From Skermania sp. ID1734 (GTDB taxonomy: Bacteria > Actinomycetota > Actinomycetes > Mycobacteriales > Mycobacteriaceae): a stretch of DNA of 64,000 nt. Under the pieces are notes generated by a model, which worked only from the letters and a program-made list of their open reading frames with translations, did not search any database and had not been told where the DNA came from. Shown in pieces: positions 10,424 to 18,601 of the stretch (position 1 is its first letter; every line of letters begins with the position of its first letter). The DNA is taken from assembly GCF_007489285.1 (NCBI RefSeq), contig NZ_VLIY01000003.1, positions 326,431-390,430 of the forward strand, in the 5' to 3' direction. The position numbers and the translations under genes are program-made.

Positions 10424-11496
10424 TCGGCGCCAATCAGTTCGCGGCCTTTCCACGTCAGTGCACCGCGGGCGTGATCGCGGTGCGACGTCACGCTCAACCG
10501 CGCGTAGGCGAGGACCGACACGGGATGCGCCAGGCTGCTCGCCGCGTCGGTCCAATCCAGGCTCGGCGATTCCAGCGACCGCGCGGCTAGTCGCCCGACC
10601 ACCGCGGCGACGTAACCCGCCACACCCAGCCGCCGCGCCGGACCGCGCCCAAACACGGCGGCAACCGGTGGCAGGAGGTAGATCAGCCCGGCGGCGGTTC
10701 CCACGGCCGCGCTGCCCGCGCGCGAGCCGTACGCTGACCACAGCCAGCGCCGGTAACCGGCCTCGAGTTCGGCACGGCCCCGATACATTCGGCAGCTCGC
10801 CAACTCACCGGCCGGGCGCACCGCCGTCCTAAACCCCTTGCGGCGCAAGGTCCGTGCCAGGTCGAGGTCGTCGGTGGCACTTGCCGCGACCGCCGCATGA
10901 CCGCCGACCGCCCGATAGGCGTCGGCGTCGAAGACCAAGAACTGCCCGCACGCCACAGCGGTCGAGGGCCGGCGGCTGCGATTGGCGATTGTCATGGGTA
11001 GCAACGACGCCCAGGACCAGCAGAGCAGCGGCTGAACCAGCTGCTCGGACATCGACCCGGCGATCTGCTGCGGCCAGGGGCTGAGCAGGTGGAGGCGCTC
11101 GGCTCGCAGTGCGGTTGCGGCCGCCGCCAACGCGCCCGGTCGCAACCGCACGTCGGCGTCGAGGAACACCAGAATGCTGTCCGCGGCATGCCCGGCGAGC
11201 TGATGACACGCCCACGCCTTACCGGTCCACCCCGGCGGTGGCGCACTGTGGCAGCGCAGCAGCACGAAACGCTCGTCGCCGGCGATAGCTTGTTCGGCAA
11301 TCGCGGCGGTCTCGTCGGTCGAATCGTCGTCGAGGACGTACACCCGTAGCTCGATGTCCTGCTGATTGCGCAGGTCCGCAAGGAGCTGCGGCAGTCGCGT
11401 CGCCTCATTGCGGGCCGGAACCAACACGGTCACCGGTTCCGGCGCACGGCACCGGTGCTGCAGGGGTGTCAGCGTGGCGCGGTTGGCGATGGTCAC
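10399..11496 (-). CDS. Family 2 glycosyltransferase, probable carotenoid glycosyltransferase
   Basis: About 365 residues with a GT-A fold. EPVTVLVPARNEATRLP opens the nucleotide-binding domain, followed by VLDDDSTDET and a DxD-type metal site VFLDADVRL. The acceptor-side acid is ATDDLDLARTLRRKG, and the C-terminus has hydrophobic segments (about 250-300). It resembles CruG/HpnB-like enzymes. Lying behind crtO and cruF, it probably glycosylates the hydroxyl made by CruF (inference from context). The start is unsettled. The GTG at 11496 is the only ordinary start near the domain, but the N-terminal hydrophobic part conserved in this family begins about 19 codons earlier, next to the lppM stop, where only CTG codons are available. 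Confidence 0.78.
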   Translation of the reverse strand: MTIANRATLTPLQHRCRAPEPVTVLVPARNEATRLPQLLADLRNQQDIELRVYVLDDDSTDETAAIAEQAIAGDERFVLLRCHSAPPPGWTGKAWACHQLAGHAADSILVFLDADVRLRPGALAAAATALRAERLHLLSPWPQQIAGSMSEQLVQPLLCWSWASLLPMTIANRSRRPSTAVACGQFLVFDADAYRAVGGHAAVAASATDDLDLARTLRRKGFRTAVRPAGELASCRMYRGRAELEAGYRRWLWSAYGSRAGSAAVGTAAGLIYLLPPVAAVFGRGPARRLGVAGYVAAVVGRLAARSLESPSLDWTDAASSLAHPVSVLAYARLSVTSHRDHARGALTWKGRELIGADYARACTE

Positions 11497-11539
11497 GCCC
11501 GCACTCGCCGCGGCCGCGCCCGCGGCGACGCGCAGGAAG

Positions 11540-12367
11540 CTAGACGTCCTCAGTCTGGCGGTCCTGTTGGGTTTTGTGGGAATCGGTCTTGTCGTCTTCT
11601 TTCGTCGCCTTGTCCTGCTTAGGCCGGCGCACCGGGGTCTTGTCGGCCACTGCAAACGGGTTGCGCTTGGCCCATTCCGGCAGCTTCGGGCGCGGGTCGT
11701 GGTTGCGCCAGGCCAGGATTCCGATGATGGCCGCAGCCGCCAGGGTCACGGCGATGACGAAGCCGGCCCAGCCGTCGAAGCTGCGGGTGTTGGGATCGGC
11801 GTAGTTGACCTCGGCGTGCAGCGTGCTCGACTCACCGGCGGGCAGCTTCCAGGACACGATCGAGTCGCCCTCACGCGTGCCGTTGGTGGTAGCGACCCGG
11901 GCCGGGAAGGCGATGGTGAACTGGACGTCGGAGCCCTGCTCCGGTACCTGCTTCAGGTCGACCTTGCCGTCCAGCGTCACCAGATCACCCGTGCGGCTCA
12001 GCTGCAGTTGGTAGGAACCTGCACTCTGATCCGACATGGCACCGAGTTGCGACACGTCGCCGAAGGACAGGTCGCTGAAGAACGCCTGGGTGCCCACGTA
12101 GCCGTCTTGCTTGTAATCCTGAACGGTGATCTTGTCCGCCAGCGAGTCCGGCGGCTTGAGCTGCGGGCCCTTGTCACTCTCGTTCTGCGGGATGACGGCC
12201 GCGACGATCTGTCCCGACACGCGGTCGTTGGAGGACACACCCATCGACACCTGAACCCGCAAGCAACCGGCGAGCAAGGGCGACACGAGCAGCATCAACA
12301 GGGAGATCGCGACGAGTCTCCCGTGGCGGCGGAACGTCGGCGGGGTAGCGCTGGTGGTCGGCGGCAC
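11540..12367 (-). CDS. lppM: Lipoprotein LppM
   Basis: A 275-residue orthologue of M. tuberculosis LppM (Rv2171). The N-terminal signal (about residues 16-35) ends in the lipobox LLAGC, so the mature protein should be acylated by the Lgt/LspA route. The LppM domain follows (VQVSMGVSSNDRVSGQIVAAV onward). A second membrane helix lies near 202-222 (FVIAVTLAAAAIIGILAW), and the C-terminal tail is highly charged and cytoplasmic. GTG at 12367 gives a normal signal peptide; the open frame upstream overlaps cruF. It sits between cruF (31-base gap) and the GT2 gene. In M. tuberculosis LppM has been linked to phagosome maturation, and its biochemical role remains unclear. Confidence 0.9.
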   Translation of the reverse strand: MPPTTSATPPTFRRHGRLVAISLLMLLVSPLLAGCLRVQVSMGVSSNDRVSGQIVAAVIPQNESDKGPQLKPPDSLADKITVQDYKQDGYVGTQAFFSDLSFGDVSQLGAMSDQSAGSYQLQLSRTGDLVTLDGKVDLKQVPEQGSDVQFTIAFPARVATTNGTREGDSIVSWKLPAGESSTLHAEVNYADPNTRSFDGWAGFVIAVTLAAAAIIGILAWRNHDPRPKLPEWAKRNPFAVADKTPVRRPKQDKATKEDDKTDSHKTQQDRQTEDV

Positions 12368-12398
12368 AGGGACATGGTGCCAGGCGGGCGCGGGTCGG

Positions 12399-13198
<800 letters not shown>

Positions 13199-13202
<4 letters not shown>

Positions 13203-14779
13203 CGCCGCAACCTCGCCACGAGTCGACCGATGCCGGAGGTATCGGCGATCAGCATCCGCGCCACGGTGCGCCCGCTCGCGCCGCTGACGCCGCCGCCCGG
13301 GTGCGTCGACGCGCCCGTCAGGTACAGCCCGGGCGCGGCGGGAACGCGATAACGAGATAGCTCAGGCAACGGTCGCCACATCATCATCTGGTCCAGCGAC
13401 ATCTCGACGTGCATGACATTCCCACCCCGCAGGTCCATCTCGCGTTCCAGATCGGCTGGCGACTGCACGTACCGATCCAGCACCGAATCGGCGAACCCCG
13501 GGGCGGCAGCGTCCACTTCACTGATGATCCGGTCGGCCTCGGCCGCCGCGTGATCGGCCCAGCTCCGTCCGCCGGAGAGCCGATAGGGATGCCACTGCGA
13601 CCACAGCGACAGTTGCTGGCGACCGGCCGGCGCGATCGACGGGTCGAGCTGGGAGAAGCTCATGGCCAGCACCGCCGGTCGCGGCGGCAATTCACCCGCG
13701 AGCGCGGCGCCGTGCGCCAGGCGCAACTGGCGCCGGTCGCTGACCAACAGTTGCAGCCCGGTCGCCGTTTCCGTCGGTTCGCCCCCGCGATAACGAGGTA
13801 GTGCGCTCGCGGCCACTCGCACGACCATCCCGATTCCGGGGCCCACCCGGATGCGCCGCCGCCACTGGCTCAGGGTGTCCGCGTCGAATCCGCCGCGCTC
13901 CAATAGATCCAGCGTGCTCAGCACGTGGCAGCCGGCGATCACCCGGTCGGCGCGAATTGTTTCGCCGGTCGTGGTGTGGATCGACCAGCCGTCACCGTGG
14001 TGTTCCAGCGCTCGCACGCCGCAACCGGATCGCACGGTACCGCCGTCGGAGCGCAGCCGTGCCACGAGCGCCTCGGTGAGTGCGCCGCTGCCGCCGACGG
14101 CCCGCCCCGGCGGCAAGGTGTGCATCAGCGCGGCGAAGCCGACCATCGGTGCGGTACCGGGCTCGGACATCGGTGGGCCGGACTGCGCGCCGAACCAGGC
14201 CAGCGCGGCCTTGAGTCGCTCGCTGTCGAAATGCATGTCCAGCAACGCGTCCCCGGACATGAGGAATTGCCGGGACAGTTCGCTGGCCTGTGCGCTGGGC
14301 GCGAGACCCCAGAACGAACGCAGCAGGTGCGGGCCGGTTGCGGCGCCACCGAACGCACGCATGACGCGGGCGCTGCGGGGGCCCCACACGCCGACGAATC
14401 GCTCGTAGGCCTGCGCGTCGCGAGCACCACAGGCCGCTTCGATCGAGGCGCAGGTACGGGCCAGCTCGCGGTGAAAGACGATTCCGGGCGCGTCGGTGTC
14501 GGCGGGCGGGGGAGCGAATGCCCACGGGTCGCAGTCGAGGTAACGCAGTCCGAACCGGTCGAGCTCGAGTTCTTCGATGATGCCGGTGTGCCGGATCATG
14601 ATGTGCGCCGACGAGCCGCGGTCCACCCGATAGCCCGGCATCCGCTCGACCGTGGAAACCGCGCCGCCGAGCACCACGTCGCGCTCGAAGACGGTCACCG
14701 AGCGGCCGGCGCGGGCCAGGTAGCACGCCGCGACCAGCGCGTTGTGTCCGGAACCGACGATCGCGACGTCGACGGTCAC
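13199..14779 (-). CDS. crtO: Beta-carotene ketolase CrtO type
   Basis: A 526-residue FAD-dependent oxidoreductase of the CrtI superfamily with very strong similarity to the Rhodococcus erythropolis CrtO ketolase. Segments read VDVAIVGSGHNALVAACYLA (about 2-21), ALAWFGAQSGPPMSEPGTAP, PGRAVGGSGAL and the C-terminal YLTGASTHPGGGVSGASGR. The family adds a C4 keto group to beta-ionone rings, giving echinenone, canthaxanthin or 4-keto-gamma-carotene. GTG at 14779 overlaps the GNAT stop (GTGA). The upstream open frame is a shadow of the GNAT gene. No lycopene cyclase is in the window, so the ring substrate must come from elsewhere. Confidence 0.9.
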
Positions 14780-15408
14780 CCTGCTGGCTCCGATCCCGCG
14801 GCCAGCGGGAGATCTGCGCCGAGAATCGCGAACGGACGGTTGTCTCCGGCGAACGTGAAGCCGCGCACGACGTCGGCAAACCCCAACCGTCGATAGAGTC
14901 GCCAGGCCCGATTGTTCTCCCCGGCGACCTCGGGCGTGGAGAGCAAGGCGATGCGCTCGGTGCGCGGTTCGAGCAGCCTGCGCGCGAGTTGTTCGCCGAG
15001 TCCGTTGCCTTGCGCGGCCGGGTGCACGTGCAGTTCGGTCAGCTCGAAGTAGTTCGACAGCGTCTGCTGGGCGTCCGCTTCGGACCAGCCCGCACGGCGC
15101 ATGCCGCTGTGTACCTGCTGGTGCCACCATTGATGCGGCGCACCCCGGTAGCCGTAGGTGATCGCGACCAGCGGCGCGGCCTCCAAGTCCGCGCTCACTC
15201 CGGGCGACGTGAGCACCGCACCGACTGCCCGCCACCCCGGCCGAGACATGTGTTCCGCCCACATCGGGGCCCGGTGGTGCTCGGTCCCGCGCGGGTAATC
15301 CATGGCGGCCACATAGATGGCCAGCGCCTCGCGCAGGCGGGCCCGCAACTGCGGGGCGGACAGGTCGATGATGACCGGTGCCCGGACAGGTTCGCTGACG
15401 ACCGCCAT
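14776..15408 (-). CDS. GNAT-family N-acetyltransferase (Rv2170 orthologue)
   Basis: A 210-residue orthologue of M. tuberculosis Rv2170. Conserved parts are YPRGTEHHRAPMWAEHM and YGYRGAPHQWWHQQV in the N-terminal half. The acetyl-CoA-binding motif A is LTELHVHPAAQGNGLGEQLAR (Q/RxxGxG/A), and RAWRLYRRLGF is motif B. The substrate is not evident; the M. tuberculosis protein has been reported to acetylate protein lysines. ATG at 15408 directly follows an in-frame GTG. It is the first gene of GNAT-crtO-cruF-lppM-GT2, so its promoter probably drives the carotenoid genes. A LexA-like palindrome lies 51 bases upstream. Confidence 0.88.
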   Translation of the reverse strand: MAVVSEPVRAPVIIDLSAPQLRARLREALAIYVAAMDYPRGTEHHRAPMWAEHMSRPGWRAVGAVLTSPGVSADLEAAPLVAITYGYRGAPHQWWHQQVHSGMRRAGWSEADAQQTLSNYFELTELHVHPAAQGNGLGEQLARRLLEPRTERIALLSTPEVAGENNRAWRLYRRLGFADVVRGFTFAGDNRPFAILGADLPLAAGSEPAG

Positions 15409-15459
15409 CACCCCTTCGGTGGCCAAAACTTGTCGGTGGGCGCAGATACATTGAAGCCG

Positions 15460-15475
15460 TCGAATAGCTGTTCGA
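15460..15475. promoter_or_regulatory. LexA/SOS-box-like palindrome between divergent genes
   Basis: TCGAATAGCTGTTCGA matches the actinobacterial LexA box TCGAAC-N4-GTTCGA at 11 of 12 defined positions. It lies almost midway between the GNAT start (15408) and the HEPN gene start (15529). TTGAAG (15451-15456) and GATACA (15474-15479), 17 bases apart, form a weak plus-strand promoter straddling it. Binding would be expected to repress the HEPN gene and possibly the carotenoid group. This rests on one motif match and is untested. Confidence 0.5.
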
Positions 15476-15528
15476 TACAAGCTAGTGCAAATTCGAGCCG
15501 TGAGGGTGAAGTAAGGGGGCGGGAGAAG

Positions 15529-15963
15529 ATGACAGGTCGAACCGGGCAGCAACCGAACGGGCAGGCGTGGGCCTTGTTGCAGCGCGCGGATCGGCTGTTG
15601 ACGTGCGCGGCGGGCGAGGAGTCCGCACCCGAGCGATTCCGGGCGGCTTATGTGGCGGCACTGCGTGGCGCCGCGGTCGTGCTGGCCGCGGCCGGACCGG
15701 CGGCCGCGCGTAAGCGCACCCGAAACGCCTGGCGGCTGATGGCGGACATCGCGCCGGAATTCCTCATGTGGTCGCAGTACTTTGCCGACCACTCCGAGAC
15801 GCGGGCGGCGCTGGAAGCAGGCATCAGCCGACCGGTCACTGCGGCTGCGGCCGACGAGTTCTATGCGAGAGTGGGGGCGTTCCTGCACGATGTGGAGGAC
15901 TTCCTGCGGGATTCGGCGCGCTCTGCGTCCGGTGGCGAGGCGTCCCGGAACATCTCCGCCTAG
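15529..15963 (+). CDS. SAV_6107-family HEPN-domain protein
   Basis: A 144-residue, mostly helical protein resembling the actinobacterial SAV_6107-like HEPN family. Helical segments include WALLQRADRLLTCAA, ERFRAAYVAALRGAAVVLAA and TRNAWRLMADIAPEFLMWSQYFAD. The RTRNAW stretch may correspond to the basic HEPN motif, although no strict RxxxxH RNase motif was seen. ATG at 15529 has GGGAG 7 bases upstream. It is divergent from the GNAT-carotenoid group and has a LexA-like box 53 bases upstream, suggesting damage-inducible expression (inference). HEPN proteins are often RNases or regulators in stress and toxin systems; no antitoxin partner was seen. Confidence 0.72.
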   Translation: MTGRTGQQPNGQAWALLQRADRLLTCAAGEESAPERFRAAYVAALRGAAVVLAAAGPAAARKRTRNAWRLMADIAPEFLMWSQYFADHSETRAALEAGISRPVTAAAADEFYARVGAFLHDVEDFLRDSARSASGGEASRNISA

Positions 15964-16101
15964 CCGTTCAACATGGGCTTTTGTTAGTGGTGGTGGGTAA
16001 GGAACAAGGTCGCCAATGTTGACAAGTCGTATCCGGAGGAGGTGGTACGGGCTACATTCTGCTCGTATCATTGATGTTAGGTAGCCGCAAAGGTCGGCTA
16101 C

Positions 16102-16125
16102 TCGTCGTCTAGGCGTAGACGACGA
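16102..16125 (+). promoter_or_regulatory. Perfect 10-bp stem-loop in the leader of the DUF3040 gene
   Basis: TCGTCGTCTA and TAGACGACGA form a perfect 10-base stem around a GGCG loop, ending 25 bases before the GTG at 16151. There is no T-tract, so it is not a classic terminator. It may be an operator palindrome or an mRNA leader structure near the AGGAGGGG ribosome site. Confidence 0.45.
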
Positions 16126-16150
16126 CAAGCCCGAGTGCCAGGAGGGGACC

Positions 16151-16582
16151 GTGCCACTCTCCGAGCACGAGCAGCGGATGCTCGATCAGATCGAGAGCGC
16201 TCTCTATGCTGAGGACCCGAAATTCGCCTCGTCCGTGCGAGGCGGTCGCCTGCGCGGGGCAACCAGCCGACGGAGGCTGCAAGCCGCCGCGCTCTTTGTG
16301 GTGGGACTGGTGCTCCTGGTCGCCGGCGTTGCGCTGCCGAAGGTCGGCGGTTTCCCGATCATCAGTCTGATCGGATTCGTCGTGATGTTCGGGGCAGGCG
16401 TTCTGCTGTTGCTCGGCGGTGCTCGCGACAAGGCGCGCCGGGGTATGCCCGGAGCGCGCGGTCACGATTCACACGGAAAGCCGGGCAAGCCCGGTAGTGG
16501 CCGGGCCCGTGGACCCCGGCGCTCAGGCGGTTTCTCAGCCCGCATGGAAGACCGATTCCGGCGCCGGTTCGAGCAAGACTGA
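16151..16582 (+). CDS. DUF3040 membrane protein (Rv2169c orthologue)
   Basis: A 143-residue protein beginning MPLSEHEQRMLDQIESALYAEDPKFAS, the DUF3040 hallmark. Two membrane helices follow (about 45-67 and 70-92), then a Gly/Arg/Lys-rich tail containing SGGFSARMEDRFRRRFEQD. Function is unknown. The gene is conserved next to the mraZ end of the division cluster in Mycobacteriales. GTG at 16151 has GGAGGGG close upstream. A 10-base stem-loop lies in its leader and a rho-independent terminator follows 19 bases after the stop. Confidence 0.88.
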   Translation: MPLSEHEQRMLDQIESALYAEDPKFASSVRGGRLRGATSRRRLQAAALFVVGLVLLVAGVALPKVGGFPIISLIGFVVMFGAGVLLLLGGARDKARRGMPGARGHDSHGKPGKPGSGRARGPRRSGGFSARMEDRFRRRFEQD

Positions 16583-16601
16583 CACTCTCGCTGAACGATT
16601 A

Positions 16602-16637
16602 GGGCACTGCACCCAGTGGGGTCGGTGCCCTTTTTTT
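16602..16637 (+). terminator. Rho-independent terminator after the DUF3040 gene
   Basis: GGGCAC at 16602 pairs with GTGCCC ending at 16630, with an inner ACCC/GGGT pairing, directly followed by seven T residues (16631-16637). It separates the DUF3040 gene from the mraZ promoter. Confidence 0.85.
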
Positions 16638-16650
16638 GTGCAGTCACTTC

Positions 16651-16721
16651 CGTTTCGCGTCCCGTGTCGACGATTCGCGTCCTGTATTCGGGGAGCGAGG
16701 CGCGCAGACGGAACGCGAGCC
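16651..16721. repeat. Palindromic intergenic repeat, copy B
   Basis: It aligns without gaps to the reverse complement of 3417-3487, with about 48 of 71 positions identical. Shared blocks include CGTTTCGCG, TTCGCGTC, CGGG, AGCGA and CAGACGGA. It also folds on itself, less perfectly than copy A: TTCGCGTCCCGTGT pairs with AGACGGAACGCGAG at about 11 of 14 positions. It sits 13 bases after the DUF3040 terminator. Confidence 0.6.
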
Positions 16722-16934
16722 CACCACGCGCCCCACTTTCCGCCACCGCGCGCCTGAAGCGACGCTCGTACACCGCTGTCCTGGGCATTTGCCGCTCAAA
16801 CGACCACCACGTGGCCGCATACAGCCCGCTAGAACACGCCGAGCGCGGCCTCGCCGCCAAAAATCCCCCACCGCCCTCCACCGCTACTACCTGCGCTTTC
16901 GCATCTGCAGCGGAAAGAAACTGTCGAGTTGTGA

Positions 16935-16966
16935 TTGAAAGTGGGGGAAAGTGGGGTAATGTGGTG
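16935..16966 (+). promoter_or_regulatory. mraZ promoter with three MraZ-type operator repeats
   Basis: TTGAAA (16935-16940), a 16-base spacer and TAATGT (16957-16962) form a plausible promoter. Superimposed on it are TGGGG (16942-16946), TGGGG (16952-16956) and TGGTG (16962-16966), spaced exactly 10 bases apart. This matches the TGGGN-N5 direct repeats bound by MraZ in other bacteria, so autoregulation of the division cluster is likely. Their overlap with the promoter core fits repression. Confidence 0.75.
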
Positions 16967-17004
16967 CACATCGGAGAGCGATGGAGGCTCGTGGGAGGTG
17001 TCGA

Positions 17005-17436
17005 GTGTTTCTCGGTACCTACACGCCAAAGCTCGATGACAAGGGGCGGCTCACGCTGCCGGCCAAGTTTCGCGACGCACTGGCGGGAGGGTTGATGGTC
17101 ACCAAGTGGCAGGACCACAGCCTCGCCGTCTACCCGCGGGAGGAATTCGCGAAAGTCGCCAAGCGTGCGGTGGCGGCATCGCGCACCAATCCCGAGGCTC
17201 GGGCATTCGTCCGAAACCTGGGTGCGGGTACCGATGAGCAGCATCCGGACGCGCAGGGACGCATCACGTTGTCCCCGGCGCACCGGGCGTACGCCAACTT
17301 GACCAAGGAATGCGTGGTCATCGGGTCGGTCGACTTCCTAGAAATCTGGGACAAGGCCGCCTGGGAGAGCTACCTCGCAGAGAACGAAGAGACCTATTCA
17401 CAGGCCATCGACGAGTCATTGGGCGGCATCGTCTAA
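17005..17436 (+). CDS. mraZ: Transcriptional regulator MraZ
   Basis: A 143-residue double-AbrB-fold protein, first gene of the division and cell-wall cluster. The N-terminal [23 protein letters not shown] and the second half [15 protein letters not shown] are its two DNA-binding repeats. It forms a ring that binds TGGGN direct repeats, and such repeats lie 39-63 bases upstream. GTG at 17005 was chosen because conservation starts at FLGTY and GGGAGG lies 6 bases upstream; an ATG at 16981 would add eight unconserved residues. Confidence 0.95.
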   Translation: MFLGTYTPKLDDKGRLTLPAKFRDALAGGLMVTKWQDHSLAVYPREEFAKVAKRAVAASRTNPEARAFVRNLGAGTDEQHPDAQGRITLSPAHRAYANLTKECVVIGSVDFLEIWDKAAWESYLAENEETYSQAIDESLGGIV

Positions 17437-17465
17437 CCGCCCAGCCGAGTCGAGTGCCGCGAGGC

Positions 17466-17521
17466 CTCTGCCCGGCGGACCCTGACGCACTTCCCCAGCG
17501 CCAGGTTTCGCTCGGGCAGAG
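17466..17521 (+). promoter_or_regulatory. Inverted repeat between mraZ and rsmH
   Basis: CTCTGCCCG (17466-17474) and CGGGCAGAG (17513-17521) are perfect complements. They enclose a 38-base segment that itself has a CCTG/CAGG pairing. It lies in the 163-base mraZ-rsmH gap. It may be an attenuator, a processing site or an operator; no T-tract follows. Confidence 0.35.
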
Positions 17522-17599
17522 ACCTAGCGGTATTCGTCCATCCAGCGGGCAGCAATGTAGTGCGGCACGAGCGGCAACTGGAGCAACCGGAGGGCACTG

Positions 17600-18601
17600 G
17601 TGGGTAGCGACGAACCCCGCGATCCCGCTCCGAACGACGCTCGCCACATACCCGTCCTGCTGCAGCGAGCTGACGAACTACTCGGCCCGGCCATCGAGGC
17701 GGCGCAGCTACCGGTCCTCATCGACGCCACTCTGGGCTTGGGTGGGCATGCCGAACACTTCCTGCGGACCTATCCAACGTTGCGGCTGATCGGCCTCGAC
17801 CGTGACCAGGAAGCACTACGTGCGACGGCGTCCCGCCTGGCGTCGTATCAAGCCCGAATCACATTGGTACACAGCACATATGACGGCATCGCCGCCGCGC
17901 TCGAACAGGCCGGATTGGCGCCGGTGGAGTCGGTGGCCGCGATCCTGTTCGATCTCGGGGTGTCGTCCATGCAGCTCGACGAGGTCGAGCGCGGGTTCGC
18001 CTACTCCGTCGACGCTCCGCTCGACATGCGAATGGATCAGACCCGCGGCGCCACGGCCGCAGACGTCCTCAACACCTACAGTCACGGCGACCTCGCGCGC
18101 ATCCTCAAGACCTACGGCGAGGAGCGGTTCGCCGGACGCGTCGCCAGCGAAATCGTCAAGCGCCGCCGGGTCAAGCCGTTCACGACCAGTGCCGAGCTGG
18201 TGCAACTGCTCTACGACGTCATTCCCGCGGCGACCCGGCGCACTGGCGGGCACCCCGCCAAGCGGACCTTCCAGGCGCTGCGGGTGGAGGTCAACGGCGA
18301 GTTGGACATCCTGCGCGCCGCCATCCCGGCAGCCATCGATGCGTTGGCGCTGGGCGGTCGGGTGGTGTTCATGTCCTACCAGTCGCTCGAGGACCGGGTG
18401 GTCAAACACGAACTGGCGGCGCGGTCGGTGTCGCGCACGCCGCCGGGACTGCCCGTCGAGCTGCCCGGCATGGGCCCCGAACTGCGCCTGCTCACCCGCG
18501 GCGCGGAACGCGCATCAGAGGCAGAAATAGAGCAGAACCCGAGGTCGGCGCCGGTGCGCATGCGCGCCGCGGAACGAATTGCCAGGAGGTCGGCGGCGTG
18601 A
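17600..18601 (+). CDS. rsmH: 16S rRNA (cytosine(1402)-N4)-methyltransferase RsmH
   Basis: A 333-residue SAM-dependent methyltransferase (MraW) acting on C1402 of 16S rRNA in the P site. [13 protein letters not shown] opens the protein, [16 protein letters not shown] (about 37-52) is the SAM-binding motif, and [32 protein letters not shown] and [17 protein letters not shown] are diagnostic. GTG at 17600 is preceded by CCGGAGGG. The M. tuberculosis protein has a longer N-terminus. Its stop overlaps the ftsL start by GTGA. Confidence 0.95.
   Translation: MGSDEPRDPAPNDARHIPVLLQRADELLGPAIEAAQLPVLIDATLGLGGHAEHFLRTYPTLRLIGLDRDQEALRATASRLASYQARITLVHSTYDGIAAALEQAGLAPVESVAAILFDLGVSSMQLDEVERGFAYSVDAPLDMRMDQTRGATAADVLNTYSHGDLARILKTYGEERFAGRVASEIVKRRRVKPFTTSAELVQLLYDVIPAATRRTGGHPAKRTFQALRVEVNGELDILRAAIPAAIDALALGGRVVFMSYQSLEDRVVKHELAARSVSRTPPGLPVELPGMGPELRLLTRGAERASEAEIEQNPRSAPVRMRAAERIARRSAA

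Larger units (their letters stand above)
16583..17004. other. 422-base intergenic region before mraZ
   Basis: No gene was recognised here. It holds the terminator at 16602-16637, palindromic repeat copy B (16651-16721) and the mraZ promoter with MraZ-type operators (16935-16966). Between about 16722 and 16930 nothing identifiable was seen. At this position M. tuberculosis carries IS6110. Confidence 0.6.

Noticed and set aside
14780..15451. Long N-terminal extension of crtO
   Set aside because: This part is the out-of-frame shadow of the GNAT gene; CrtO similarity starts at 14779 with a GTGA overlap.
16616..17095. Plus-strand open frame between DUF3040 and mraZ
   Set aside because: The peptide has no protein-like features and covers the repeat copy B and the mraZ promoter. 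Its likeness to a minus-strand frame at about 3420-3480 comes from the shared DNA repeat, not from a gene.
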